Positions 17,151 to 27,335 of a DNA stretch of 64,000 nucleotides are shown here, piece by piece. The translations under genes and the position numbers were made by a program. The stretch's first letter is position 1; each line of letters begins with the position of its first letter. The notes below the pieces were generated by a model. That model was given only the letters and a program-made list of their open reading frames with translations. It ran no database searches and was not told the DNA's origin. Origin of the DNA: Microbacterium esteraromaticum (GTDB lineage Bacteria > Actinomycetota > Actinomycetes > Actinomycetales > Microbacteriaceae); NCBI RefSeq assembly GCF_028747645.1, contig NZ_CP118100.1, positions 1,116,001 to 1,180,000 on the forward strand. The letters are read 5' to 3'.

Positions 17151-18253
17151 TGTCGGCGTCGTCCTTCCGGACGGCCCTCCGGGGTGCCATGCCGGCCTTG
17201 GCCGGCTACCTCGCCATTCGGATGCTCGGCCTCGCAGCGCTCTGGTGGGCGCTCGGCCGATCGTGGCCCGAGCTGTGGCATTCTCTGACCGCTCGCTACG
17301 ACGCGGGGCCGCTGCTGCGCATCGCGGCCGAGGGCTATGAAGGCGGTGACGTCGTCCCCAGCAACCTCGCCTTCTTCCCGCTGTACCCGATGCTGGTGCG
17401 CCTGATCGGCGGTGCGGTCGGCGTACCCGCAGCGGGCCTGATCGTGAGCTGGGCCGCCGGTGCGGCATGTGCGATCGCTCTGTATGCCATCGGACGGCGG
17501 CTGGGCGATGCCCGCATGGGAACCATCCTCGCTGTGCTCTGGGGTGCTCTGCCACACGGTGTGACCGAGTCGATGGCGTACACCGAGACGACGTTCACCG
17601 CCCTCGCCGCCTGGGCGCTGTTCGCCCTGCTCGGCAGGCAATGGGTGCTGGCGGGGACGCTCACGTTCTTCGCGGGGCTCACGCGCCCGACAGCGATGGC
17701 ACTCATCGCTGTCGTCGGGATCGCTGCGATCGGCGAACTCGTGCGGGTGCGGGGCCGCTCCTGGCGGGCATGGGTGGGCGGTGCGATCTCGCCGCTGGGC
17801 TGGTTGGGATACATCGCCTGGGTCGCCGCCCAGACCGGGGGCATCGACGGCTGGCTGGCCGTGCAGCGAGGATGGGGCGCCTCCTTCGACGGCGGTCTGT
17901 ACACCATGCGCACATTCGCGGGCCTGCTGGACGGTCAGACCACGCTCCAGCTGATGATGGTCTCGGCGGTGCTCGCCGCGGCGATCGGCTTGGTCGCGAT
18001 CTCAGCAGTCGAGCGGGTTCGATGGGAGCTCCAGCTCTACGGTGTGCTGGTGCTGTTCATGACCGTCGGAACGGCCGGCTACTACCAGTCCAAGGCACGG
18101 CTGCTCGTTCCCGCATTCACGCTGCTGATCCCCGTCGCGATGGGGCTGGCGCGTGCACGCCGCGGCACCTGTCTGATCATCATCACCGCTCTGGCACTGG
18201 TCTCGGCCTGGTATGGCGCATATCTGCTGGTGCGTGCGCCGTACTCGCCCTGA
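17147..18253 (+). CDS. GT-C membrane mannosyltransferase, PIG-V-like
   Basis: A 368-residue membrane protein with about 9-10 predicted helices. Near the N-terminus, after the first helix, is an ARYDAGPLLRIAAEGYE segment, the place where PIG-V/GT-C enzymes keep their catalytic acidic residue, followed by SNLAFFPLYPMLVR, a PIG-V-family signature. It should use a polyprenyl-phosphate sugar on the outer face. ATGATG at 17147 gives two adjacent possible starts; the first overlaps the stop of the GT2-GtrA gene. It ends the operon; 87 bases separate it from glf. Confidence 0.8.
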   Translation: MMSASSFRTALRGAMPALAGYLAIRMLGLAALWWALGRSWPELWHSLTARYDAGPLLRIAAEGYEGGDVVPSNLAFFPLYPMLVRLIGGAVGVPAAGLIVSWAAGAACAIALYAIGRRLGDARMGTILAVLWGALPHGVTESMAYTETTFTALAAWALFALLGRQWVLAGTLTFFAGLTRPTAMALIAVVGIAAIGELVRVRGRSWRAWVGGAISPLGWLGYIAWVAAQTGGIDGWLAVQRGWGASFDGGLYTMRTFAGLLDGQTTLQLMMVSAVLAAAIGLVAISAVERVRWELQLYGVLVLFMTVGTAGYYQSKARLLVPAFTLLIPVAMGLARARRGTCLIIITALALVSAWYGAYLLVRAPYSP

Positions 18254-19489
<1,236 letters not shown>

Positions 19490-19490
19490 G

Positions 19491-20306
19491 GTGGCGACGA
19501 CGGCAGGAGCGCCGGGGACGACCCGGCGCTACTTCCACTCGCTCTGGCTGCTGTCGGCGCGAGACCTCAAGGTGCGCTACTCGACCAGCGCCCTCGGATA
19601 TCTCTGGTCGGTGCTCGATCCCCTGGTGATGAGCGCGATTTACTGGTTCGTGTTCACCCAGGTGTTCCAGCGGACGGTCGGTGAGCAGCCCTACATCATC
19701 TTCTTGATCAGCGCCCTGTTGCCGTGGGTGTGGTTTAACTCCGCGGTGGGCGACTTCACTCGTGCATTCAAGAAAGATGCTCGACTCGTGCGTTCGACCG
19801 CGATACCGCGGTCGATCTGGGTCAACCGGATCGTCCTCAGCAAAGGGCTCGAGTTCGTCTTCTCGATGCCCGTTCTGCTGATCTTCGTTCTGGTCAATCG
19901 ACTCACAGAGACCGATCCGGCCCAGATTGCGCAGATCAGCTGGGGTGTGCTCTGGCTTCCGGTCGCGATCATCCTGCAGGCAACCCTGCTGATCGGCCTT
20001 GGGTTGCTGGTCGCGCCGCTGTGTGCGCTGTACACCGATCTCGAACGCACCACGGCACTCATCCTGCGTGCCATGTTCTACGCCACGCCTATCATCTACA
20101 GCGTCAAGGATCTGCCCGGCCCATTCGAGACCATCGGAATGTTCAATCCCCTCGCGGGCATCATGACCCTGTACCGGATGGCGTTCTTCCCCAGCCAATG
20201 GGACCTGGCCCCCGTGGTCATCAGTGCTGTGATGAGCCTGATCATCCTCGCGCTCGGCGTCTGGGTCTTCCGTTCCCTGGAGCGTCCCGTCCTGAAGGAG
20301 CTGTGA
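19491..20306 (+). CDS. wzm: Polysaccharide ABC exporter, permease (Wzm)
   Basis: A 271-residue ABC-2 type permease with about six membrane helices. The N-terminal region RDLKVRYSTSALGYLWSVLDPL is the typical amphipathic entry of Wzm/RfbD/TagG permeases. With Wzt it should export a lipid-linked polysaccharide across the membrane. GTG 19491 starts one base after the glf stop; the frame is open upstream but inside glf. The wzt start overlaps its stop. The Wzm/Wzt pair next to glf and GlfT-like genes parallels the mycobacterial Rv3783/Rv3781 exporter of lipid-linked galactan. Confidence 0.9.
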   Translation: MATTAGAPGTTRRYFHSLWLLSARDLKVRYSTSALGYLWSVLDPLVMSAIYWFVFTQVFQRTVGEQPYIIFLISALLPWVWFNSAVGDFTRAFKKDARLVRSTAIPRSIWVNRIVLSKGLEFVFSMPVLLIFVLVNRLTETDPAQIAQISWGVLWLPVAIILQATLLIGLGLLVAPLCALYTDLERTTALILRAMFYATPIIYSVKDLPGPFETIGMFNPLAGIMTLYRMAFFPSQWDLAPVVISAVMSLIILALGVWVFRSLERPVLKEL

Positions 20307-21043
20307 TGTCTGCTGCCATCGAAGTGCAGGGTCTGGGAGTGCGTTTCCGGCGCAATCGCCGCGGTTCCCGCACGTTCAAGGATCTCTTCGCCGGCGTGAG
20401 TCGCAGGTCCCGCCCGGGGGAGTTCTGGGCGTTGCGCGATGTCTCGTTCACTGTCGCGCCCGGTGAGTCGATCGGCGTGGTCGGCCGCAACGGGCAGGGA
20501 AAGTCGACGTTGCTTCGGCTCGTCGCCCAGGTGCTGCTGCCCGATGAAGGCGGCGTGCGCGTCAACGGCGGCGTCGCGCCACTGATCGAGCTGACGGGCG
20601 GTTTCGTTGGCGACCTCACCGTGCGTGAGAACGTGCGCCTCACCGCGGGCCTGCACGGCATGTCGAAGGCTGAAGTCGCTCGGCGCTACGACGAGATGAT
20701 CGCTTTCGCCGAGCTGGAAGACTTCCAGGACACGCCCTACAAGCACCTGTCGAACGGAATGAAGGTGCGCCTGGCGTTCTCGGTGGTATCGCAGCTCGAT
20801 GAGCCGATCATGCTCGTCGACGAAGTGCTGGCCGTCGGCGACAAGGCGTTTCGCGACAAGTGCTATACGCGTATCGACGAGCTACTCGCCTCAGGGCGCA
20901 CGCTGTTCTTCGTCAGTCACAACGAACGCGACCTGCGCAGGTTCTGCGATCGTGGACTCTACCTCGACAAGGGAGAGCTTGTGCTCGACGGTCCGATCAG
21001 TGACGTGCTCGAGCGCTACAACACCGACCACAACAGAGGCTGA
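20306..21043 (+). CDS. wzt: Polysaccharide ABC exporter, ATPase (Wzt)
   Basis: A 245-residue ABC ATPase with Walker A GRNGQGKST (60-68), signature region LSNGMKVRLAF and Walker B IMLVDEVLAVGD. The LSNGM signature and the VDEVLAVGD stretch are typical of Wzt/TagH polysaccharide exporters. It ends about where the ATPase domain ends, so it lacks the C-terminal carbohydrate-binding domain of Wzt proteins that recognise a chain cap. Export therefore probably does not depend on recognising a chain terminus. ATG overlaps the wzm stop (TGATG). A convergent gene ends 30 bases downstream. Confidence 0.92.
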   Translation: MSAAIEVQGLGVRFRRNRRGSRTFKDLFAGVSRRSRPGEFWALRDVSFTVAPGESIGVVGRNGQGKSTLLRLVAQVLLPDEGGVRVNGGVAPLIELTGGFVGDLTVRENVRLTAGLHGMSKAEVARRYDEMIAFAELEDFQDTPYKHLSNGMKVRLAFSVVSQLDEPIMLVDEVLAVGDKAFRDKCYTRIDELLASGRTLFFVSHNERDLRRFCDRGLYLDKGELVLDGPISDVLERYNTDHNRG

Positions 21044-21072
21044 TCCGCGGCTCGAACCGCATCATCGCGCGC

Positions 21073-21696
21073 TCAGCGGTCGAGGAGCTGCTGCAGCCGC
21101 TTCTGAGCCGACTCCGCCGTCGCCAGGGGGGATCCGATCGAGGTCCCGGTCTCGAAAGCCGCGCGCAGTTTGTCCAGCGCCGCACCATAGGCGCTGACAC
21201 GGTCTGCCCACTCGTTCGCGATGGAACGCGGTGCGACAGCATCCGACATGCGCCCGGCGTCACCCTGCAGCTGATCGACCAGCTGCACACCCTCTGCGCC
21301 TGTGGAGTCGCCGGCGAAGGAGAGGCCCCGAGCCGCATCGTCTAGCAGCGGTTGCATTTTGCCGCGGAAGACCCCCAGCTCGGGATCCGCAGGTGTCGGG
21401 GGAGCGGCTGTCGTCGGCGGTGGGAGCGGAGCCGTCGGAAGGGGCGTCGGCGTGCTCGTCGGGGTCGGTATCGGGGTCGGCGTGAGAGACTCCGAGGCGG
21501 TTGGCGTAGGCATCGGCGTCACAGAGGACGTCGCAGCCGGTGCGGGGGCATCATTCCACGGTCGAATCAGCATCAGAGCGACGGCCCCGGCGAGCACGAC
21601 TGCCGCGACGACGAGTACCCCGATCAGCCAGCCTCGGCCTCCGCGACGCTTCTCTGGCGGAAACGCCCAGACGTACTCGGGCTGCTGCTCGCTCAT
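21073..21696 (-). CDS. Uncharacterised membrane-anchored protein with Pro/Thr-rich stalk
   Basis: A 207-residue protein of unknown function: short cytoplasmic basic N-terminus (1-21), one membrane helix (about 22-44), a Pro/Thr/Ser-rich linker (about 49-103) and a mainly helical, probably extracytoplasmic domain (about 104-207). ATG 21694-21696 overlaps the stop of the GlfT1-like gene (ATGA), so it is made with the galactan transferases. The stalk would place the helical domain in the wall, suggesting a structural or anchoring role; this is inference. No cysteine lipobox or sorting motif is seen. Confidence 0.75.
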   Translation of the reverse strand: MSEQQPEYVWAFPPEKRRGGRGWLIGVLVVAAVVLAGAVALMLIRPWNDAPAPAATSSVTPMPTPTASESLTPTPIPTPTSTPTPLPTAPLPPPTTAAPPTPADPELGVFRGKMQPLLDDAARGLSFAGDSTGAEGVQLVDQLQGDAGRMSDAVAPRSIANEWADRVSAYGAALDKLRAAFETGTSIGSPLATAESAQKRLQQLLDR

Positions 21697-22652
21697 GCGG
21701 TCTCCAGCGCAGGCATCGGCCGCCACGTGCGGTCGCGGCCGATCCGGCCGCCGTCGCGCAACCCGCGGAACAAGTTGCTGGTGCCACGCACGGTACGCTC
21801 GACGAACACCAACCGGATGAGCTCCTTGAAGAACGTCGCGGCAGTACCGAGCCCGAAAAGTACCGGGTTGTAGTTGTCGTGCACCCGGTAGTACTGCTTG
21901 ATGAAGGCGCGGTTGCGCATGATGTAATACCGGTAGGCGTTGCTCGACGCATTGAGGTGGCGTATTCCCATGTCCCACTGCCGGATCTCGCGCGTGCGGC
22001 GCAGCACGAACTCGTCGACGATGACGGCGGTGGTCAATCGCGAGGCCAGCCAGCCGTACATCTGGTCATCCCAGTAGATGAAGAAGCGCGGGTCGGGTAG
22101 TCCTACCTGCTGCACAATGGAGCGGTGGATGAACATACCCTCGAAGCAGCCGCTGTTCATCTCGCGGTAGCCTGCGGCGTCGAACTTCGACGGCGCGAAG
22201 GGGATCGGGATTCCCATGCGTTCGGCAATGCGGTACTGCCAGTAGAACTCGCTGCCATCGTAGTCATAGCGGCGGCCCTGGATGCTCTTGAAGCGACGTG
22301 ACCAGCGGCCCATCTTCGCCAAGCCGTCGGGCAGTACTTCCACGTCATCGTCCATCAGCCAGATCCACTCCGAGCCGAGGTCGTACGCCGTTCGCATGCC
22401 TTCGCTGAAGCCGCCGGATCCGCCGGTGTTGGTTTCGAGGCGACGGTAGACGATCTCGGTGCCGATGTCGGCACGGAAGCCCTCGACGACCGCGGTGGTG
22501 TCGTCGGCGGAGTCGTTGTCGATGATCACGACGCGGCCCGGCTTCGGGTCCATCGCTCGGATGCTGGTGAGTAGGCCGCTCAGCAAGTGTGAGCGGTTGT
22601 ACGTCACGATGACGATCGTTGCGGACCGGGGATCGAATTGGTCCGCAGTCAT
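21693..22652 (-). CDS. glfT1: GT2 galactofuranosyltransferase, GlfT1-like
   Basis: A 319-residue GT2 enzyme. It shows VTYNR (17-20), DNDS, the ETNTGGSGGF pattern (73-82) shared by galactofuranosyl- and rhamnosyltransferases, and a DDD metal site at 101-103. In mycobacteria GlfT1 adds the first galactofuranose units and lies between the two ABC exporter genes; here it is between wzt and the GlfT2-like gene. A strong Shine-Dalgarno GGAGG precedes ATG 22650-22652, whose codon overlaps the upstream stop; the longer frame was therefore not used. A rhamnosyltransferase is the main alternative. Confidence 0.8.
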   Translation of the reverse strand: MTADQFDPRSATIVIVTYNRSHLLSGLLTSIRAMDPKPGRVVIIDNDSADDTTAVVEGFRADIGTEIVYRRLETNTGGSGGFSEGMRTAYDLGSEWIWLMDDDVEVLPDGLAKMGRWSRRFKSIQGRRYDYDGSEFYWQYRIAERMGIPIPFAPSKFDAAGYREMNSGCFEGMFIHRSIVQQVGLPDPRFFIYWDDQMYGWLASRLTTAVIVDEFVLRRTREIRQWDMGIRHLNASSNAYRYYIMRNRAFIKQYYRVHDNYNPVLFGLGTAATFFKELIRLVFVERTVRGTSNLFRGLRDGGRIGRDRTWRPMPALETA

Positions 22653-24559
22653 GCGTCCTCCTTGAAGATCTGCTTCCACGAGGCCTCCGAGACGAGGTCG
22701 GGCAGCGCCTTGCGGTACTCGGCCTGCAGGCGGGGCCAATGCCGCTTCAACCTTCGGTGCAACCTGATCGTGTCAATCAGCATGCGACGGTACTTGGCGC
22801 GGTCACGCGTGTACACGTTCTTGCCCGACCCATCGGCGGAGCTGACCAGCGCACTGTCAAAGGCTGGGACCCGCCACCACAGGGCGTCGTTCTTGCCGAA
22901 CTCGACCTCGGGCTGCGCGACGTTCGCGGGGTCGGGCCGGCGCATCCAGTGCGTGACCAGAGTGCGCAGGGTGAACCAGCGCAGGCGCATGCCGGTGGGG
23001 CTGTCGTACTCGTGTTGCTTGGTGTGCTTGTACACCTGGCGCCCCCGACGAGAATGCAGCACGCGGCTCGGATCGCGGTGGACCACCGTCTCGGGGTAAC
23101 CGGCGGCAAGTGCACGCGCCGCGGGCATGGCGGTGGCCAGATTGGCACGCATATGGGCCGGCCCCGCCAGCACGTCACGCAGGGCCTGCGCGCGCAGCGC
23201 CACTGGGTAGTACTGCATCATCATGAGGTGCTTCAGATCTACCCTGCGGCTGTGCGTCAACAGCCGACCGCCGTGCGGGGCATTCGAGTGCAGTAGTGCG
23301 GCGACGATGCGGTTGCGGGCGTGGAAGTACGCCTGCCAGTCGATGGTGTCGTCCTTGTTCACCCACGAGACATGCCACAGCGCTACTCCGGGCAGCGACA
23401 CCGTGGCAAACCCCGCTTCGCCTGCACGCAGACAGAACTCGGCATCGTCCCACTTGATGAACGCCGGCAGCGATAGGCCCACTTTGCGGATCGCGTCGAG
23501 TGGGATCAGGCACATCCACCAGCCGTTGTAGTCGGCGTCCATGCGCATGTGCAGCAGGGGCGACTGACGCAGATTCGCGACACCGAAGTCGTGCGGCATT
23601 CGCTCCTGGTACAGGTTGCGCCACATGAACGGGTGCTCGTCGACCACCTCGGCCCAACCGTGCAGTCTTGGGCGATCGAGCAGATCGAACATGTGGCCGC
23701 CGACGAGCACGGGCGTCGTCGCGTAGCGACCGAAGACCACCGAGCGGCGCAACGACTCCGGCTCGATCAGCACATCGTCGTCGAGCAGCTGCACGAAGTC
23801 GCTGTCCGGACGCTGCAGGGTCTCGTGCATGGCGCGCGCGAAGCCGCCGGAGCCGCCGAGGTTCGGCTGACGGATGACCTGCAACGTCGCCCCGAGGCTC
23901 GCGGCTACCTCGTCGAAGCCGTCCTGCTCTGCGACGAGCTGCGTGCCCTGATCGATCAGGAAGACACGGTCGACGACTTCGAGCAGATCCGTGGCATCCG
24001 ACAACGCGCGCAGCGTGTCGACGCAGTAGTCGGGTTTGTTGTACGTGGTGATTCCGAGCGAGGCCTTGCCGTGGCGCGCCGGATCCTGCTCGGTGGTCCA
24101 CTCCGCGCCCTCGAGCGTTGCGTTCTTCTCGTCGGCGACGATGTCGAACCAGACCCATCCGCCGTCGCTGTACTCGGTGAGCGCGAGGGGGATCGAGGTC
24201 GTCGCGTCTCCGGTTACCTCGCGTGTGTCGATGCGCTGTCGGATGCCCGATCCGTTCGACCGGTACACGAGGATGGTCGCCGGTCCCGAGGTGCGCACCG
24301 TGAGGGTGACCTCGCGCACGCTGGTCCAGTGCTGCCAGTACGACGCGGGGAAGGCGTTGAAGTAGGTGCCGAACGATACGCGTCGCCCCGACACAATGCG
24401 CACGCGGCGACGATCGAGAATGTTGCCCAGCTGCGCCCGGCTCGATACACGCACCGGCTCCTCATCGATCACGGACCAAGTCTCGGGATCGGCGTAAAGG
24501 GGGAGCAGATCGGGGTCCCTGTCAAGGGGGAAGACGACGTTCTGCAGTACGTGAGTCAC
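22649..24559 (-). CDS. glfT2: Galactofuranosyltransferase GlfT2-like (galactan polymerase)
   Basis: A 636-residue protein, the length of mycobacterial GlfT2. It has an N-terminal beta-sandwich-like region (about 1-160), then a GT-A domain with the PNLGGSGGFARAM pattern (232-244), a DDD metal site (260-262), WDDAEF (370-375) and WHVSW with H396, in the same order and near the same positions as the catalytic residues of GlfT2. The helical C-terminus (about 430-636) is typical. It should extend a galactan with UDP-Galf from Glf. Start GTG 24557-24559; AGGA lies 7 bases upstream inside a TAGGAT hexamer. Confidence 0.9.
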   Translation of the reverse strand: MTHVLQNVVFPLDRDPDLLPLYADPETWSVIDEEPVRVSSRAQLGNILDRRRVRIVSGRRVSFGTYFNAFPASYWQHWTSVREVTLTVRTSGPATILVYRSNGSGIRQRIDTREVTGDATTSIPLALTEYSDGGWVWFDIVADEKNATLEGAEWTTEQDPARHGKASLGITTYNKPDYCVDTLRALSDATDLLEVVDRVFLIDQGTQLVAEQDGFDEVAASLGATLQVIRQPNLGGSGGFARAMHETLQRPDSDFVQLLDDDVLIEPESLRRSVVFGRYATTPVLVGGHMFDLLDRPRLHGWAEVVDEHPFMWRNLYQERMPHDFGVANLRQSPLLHMRMDADYNGWWMCLIPLDAIRKVGLSLPAFIKWDDAEFCLRAGEAGFATVSLPGVALWHVSWVNKDDTIDWQAYFHARNRIVAALLHSNAPHGGRLLTHSRRVDLKHLMMMQYYPVALRAQALRDVLAGPAHMRANLATAMPAARALAAGYPETVVHRDPSRVLHSRRGRQVYKHTKQHEYDSPTGMRLRWFTLRTLVTHWMRRPDPANVAQPEVEFGKNDALWWRVPAFDSALVSSADGSGKNVYTRDRAKYRRMLIDTIRLHRRLKRHWPRLQAEYRKALPDLVSEASWKQIFKEDA

Positions 24560-24569
24560 ATACGAAATC

Positions 24570-25889
24570 CTACCCGCCGAAGTCTGACCGGCCGTTCTCG
24601 GGGCGCAACGTGGGGATGGTTCCGGTCTGAGCAGCGTCGATGTTCTCGCGCCACGACCGGCTTTGGCCGGCACGCAGCACACACAGCACCAGCAGCAGCC
24701 AGCCGGCTCCGGTGAGGGTGAAGCTCTCGAACATCGACTCCACTGCCAGGGTGATCAACACGAGCGGTGTCCACGCGTACACCACCGAGTGCCGCACGCT
24801 CGCCATCAGCCAGGAGCGCACGATGGCGACCCCGCCCATCATCAGGAACAGCACCAGCCCGATCCAGCCGAGCTGCAGAAGGATGTCGAAGTAGGCGTTC
24901 AACGCCGAGCGGTGGTGGTCCGAGAGCAGGAAGTTGATGTACGTGAACGGATACTCGCCACGCTCCCAGGAGCCGAACCACCCGTATCCCGTGACCGGTT
25001 GTTGTGCGACGAAGTCGAGGATGACGTTCCACAGATCGGCGCGGGTCGAGAAGTCACTGCCGGCGTCCAGGAAGCGGATGATCTGATGACGTAGCGCGAA
25101 CGCCACCGCCAGTGCAATGGCCACCATCGCACCGAGAACCCACTGCGCCGTGAGTCGACGAGCCGGACGTGTATGCCGCACGATGGTCAGCGCACTCGTG
25201 GCGACGCCGACGGCCGCGGCCAGCACAAGCACGGTGGGCGATGCCGAGAAGAGCGCGAGAAAAGCTCCCAGCGACACCGACAGCACTCCCACGACCCGCG
25301 TGATCGACTGGGTCCGCCATTCGATCACGAACGTGATCAGGGCGAGGACGGCGATGAAGCCAAGCATGTTGCGGGTGCCGAAGAGCCCCTGGATCGGCCC
25401 GCCCACGGCGAGGTTGCCCTCGATACCGAGGATCGCGAAAGGGGTGTCGAGCAGCACCCCCGACAGGATCTCGATCCCGAGCGATATCGTCAGCAGCCAG
25501 CGCAAGGTATCACCGATCGCGCGCACCGTCTGCAGGGTGTCGCGCACGTGCCCGATCGTGATGGCGATGATCGCGTACCCGAACAGCGTGAACCAGCCAG
25601 TCAGTGTGTCCCAACGGTTCTCGCTCCAGACCACGCTCACCAACCCGAGCGCGATGAACCCCAGCAGCGAGGTCGGTGCAAGGCGCAGCAGCGAGAGCTC
25701 ATCGCGGCGGGCGAGCAGCATCGCCAGTCCGATGATCGACAGTGCACTGATGATCGTCGCCAACGTCACCGGCGACATCAACCGCGCGATCACGAACGAC
25801 AGAAATGCGGCCGTCAGGGCCGTGAGGGTGTAGGCGCGGGCGAACTCGGCCGAGGCGAGTAGCGAGAGCAGCTGGCGCCGCGGCGTCAT
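24570..25889 (-). CDS. O-antigen ligase family membrane protein (WaaL/Wzy-like), copy 1
   Basis: A 439-residue membrane protein with about 11-12 helices and the large extracytoplasmic loop of the Wzy_C/WaaL family; the segment GYGWFGSWE followed by NAYFDILLQLGWIGL is the conserved loop-to-helix region. Such proteins polymerise or ligate lipid-linked glycans outside the membrane. Its ATG overlaps the stop of copy 2, so the pair is a tandem duplication within one operon. Which glycan it handles is not known. Confidence 0.82.
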   Translation of the reverse strand: MTPRRQLLSLLASAEFARAYTLTALTAAFLSFVIARLMSPVTLATIISALSIIGLAMLLARRDELSLLRLAPTSLLGFIALGLVSVVWSENRWDTLTGWFTLFGYAIIAITIGHVRDTLQTVRAIGDTLRWLLTISLGIEILSGVLLDTPFAILGIEGNLAVGGPIQGLFGTRNMLGFIAVLALITFVIEWRTQSITRVVGVLSVSLGAFLALFSASPTVLVLAAAVGVATSALTIVRHTRPARRLTAQWVLGAMVAIALAVAFALRHQIIRFLDAGSDFSTRADLWNVILDFVAQQPVTGYGWFGSWERGEYPFTYINFLLSDHHRSALNAYFDILLQLGWIGLVLFLMMGGVAIVRSWLMASVRHSVVYAWTPLVLITLAVESMFESFTLTGAGWLLLVLCVLRAGQSRSWRENIDAAQTGTIPTLRPENGRSDFGG

Positions 25890-27295
25890 GGAGTCCGCCG
25901 GGTGGGCGTCGTCGTCATTTCGGGGGCGTGCTCACCAACGCCGATCAGCGGTGCCGACTTCATCTTGAACGACAGCAGCACCAGCAGCAGCCAACCCCAG
26001 AGCATGATCGGAGCGGACTCGACCAACCCTTCGAAGAGCAGCACGGTGACGAACAGCAATGGCAGCAGAGAGACGGGGGAATACGGGCGCTTCGCATCGA
26101 GATCCCAACGGGGGCGGTCGACCGCGAAGAACCACGCGCGCCAGGTGAGTGCGAGCCAGGCGAGCGCCATCAACACCACGCCGACGACGCCGAGCTGAAG
26201 GAACACGTCGAGCCACATATCGTGCGCGTGGAAGACGGTCAGCCCATGATCCACGATCCACCCGTCGAAGCCGGGCGCCCAGGGGACCCAGGGAGAGGAG
26301 AACCCATTGCCGAAGATCGGGCGTGTCACCGCGCGCTCCCAGACCGCCTGCCAGATGTCCAGGCGTCCGGTCAGGTCGCCGCTTTTGCCGAACATCGACA
26401 GCAGCTGGTCGCGTAGCAGGAGCGCGGCGGTGACGCCGATGACGGCGACGGCCGTGAACGCGGCGTACATCAGCCGTCGTTGTCCTGGGCCGGAGGCCGC
26501 GCGAGCGATGAGCGCCGCGGCGAGCACGACGAGGACGACGATGATGCTCAGGTACACCGTCGTTGAGGCCGCTTTGATGAGCAGAACCGCAGCGAGTGCG
26601 CTCCAGAGCACGAGCATCGTTCGACGTCGTGCGTGCGCGGCGAACAACACGGCGAAGACGATCAGCGCGAACAGGCACATCACGGCGAGGGAATGGGCAT
26701 TGCCGACGATGCCTTGGATGCGCCCGTCGTTGAAGAGGTTGCCGCGCACCCAGTACAGGTGGGGGTCGATCCCGCTCTCGGGGATCTCGACGAAGTTTGG
26801 CAACAGGGGTTCGTGTCGCACCAGTGCCACCCACAGCTCGATCAGCAGCGACAGCCCGAGGATGAGCTTCATCGTCGTGCTCAGTGCGCGCGCGATCTCG
26901 TTCCAGGTGAGCACTGTCGCCACGAACAGCGCCGTCACCGTCACCGCGGCGAGCAACAACCACGTCAAGAGGGTCGCACCCGGCCACCGCGACCAGAAGG
27001 TCGACACCAGCGCGAGCGCGCCGTACGCCAGCGCCACCCAGGGCAGGCGTCGCCACCGGAAGACGCTCGGCTGCCCCCGGACGATCGCGGGGATCCAGAT
27101 CGCCAGCGCCGCGAGCGTCAGAACGATCATGACGATCACTGCACCGACGGGGCCCACGAGGTTGTAGATGGCGGTGTGTGCGAAGACCGAGAACAGCAGA
27201 AGTACGCTGAACGCGCGCACCATCAGGTGCCGCGTCGTCTCGCGGGCGGGTGCGGCGGGAGGCGTCGCGGCAGGATGCTTGGTGTACACGGCCAT
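25886..27295 (-). CDS. O-antigen ligase family membrane protein (WaaL/Wzy-like), copy 2
   Basis: A 469-residue membrane protein with about 11-12 helices. It has the family loop GNGFSSPWVPWAP and then HDMWLDVFLQLGVVGVVL, aligning with the same region of copy 1. First gene of the - operon 27295-21073. ATG 27293-27295 is preferred over an upstream frame extension because TAGCCT lies exactly seven bases upstream. The N-terminal 30 residues are Pro/Ala-rich and cytoplasmic. Polymerase versus ligase cannot be told from sequence. Confidence 0.82.
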   Translation of the reverse strand: MAVYTKHPAATPPAAPARETTRHLMVRAFSVLLLFSVFAHTAIYNLVGPVGAVIVMIVLTLAALAIWIPAIVRGQPSVFRWRRLPWVALAYGALALVSTFWSRWPGATLLTWLLLAAVTVTALFVATVLTWNEIARALSTTMKLILGLSLLIELWVALVRHEPLLPNFVEIPESGIDPHLYWVRGNLFNDGRIQGIVGNAHSLAVMCLFALIVFAVLFAAHARRRTMLVLWSALAAVLLIKAASTTVYLSIIVVLVVLAAALIARAASGPGQRRLMYAAFTAVAVIGVTAALLLRDQLLSMFGKSGDLTGRLDIWQAVWERAVTRPIFGNGFSSPWVPWAPGFDGWIVDHGLTVFHAHDMWLDVFLQLGVVGVVLMALAWLALTWRAWFFAVDRPRWDLDAKRPYSPVSLLPLLFVTVLLFEGLVESAPIMLWGWLLLVLLSFKMKSAPLIGVGEHAPEMTTTPTRRTP

Positions 27296-27335
27296 TGGGA
27301 TCAGGCTACCGCGCGGCACGTCCTACGCTGGGAGC
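27296..27335. promoter_or_regulatory. Back-to-back leaderless promoters for O-antigen ligase operon and manA
   Basis: In a 40-base gap, TAGCCT on the - strand (27303-27308) lies 7 bases before ATG 27295 and TACGCT on the + strand (27324-27329) lies 6 bases before ATG 27336. The -35 region of the + promoter would fall on the -10 of the - promoter, so polymerase binding at one may exclude the other. Confidence 0.45.
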
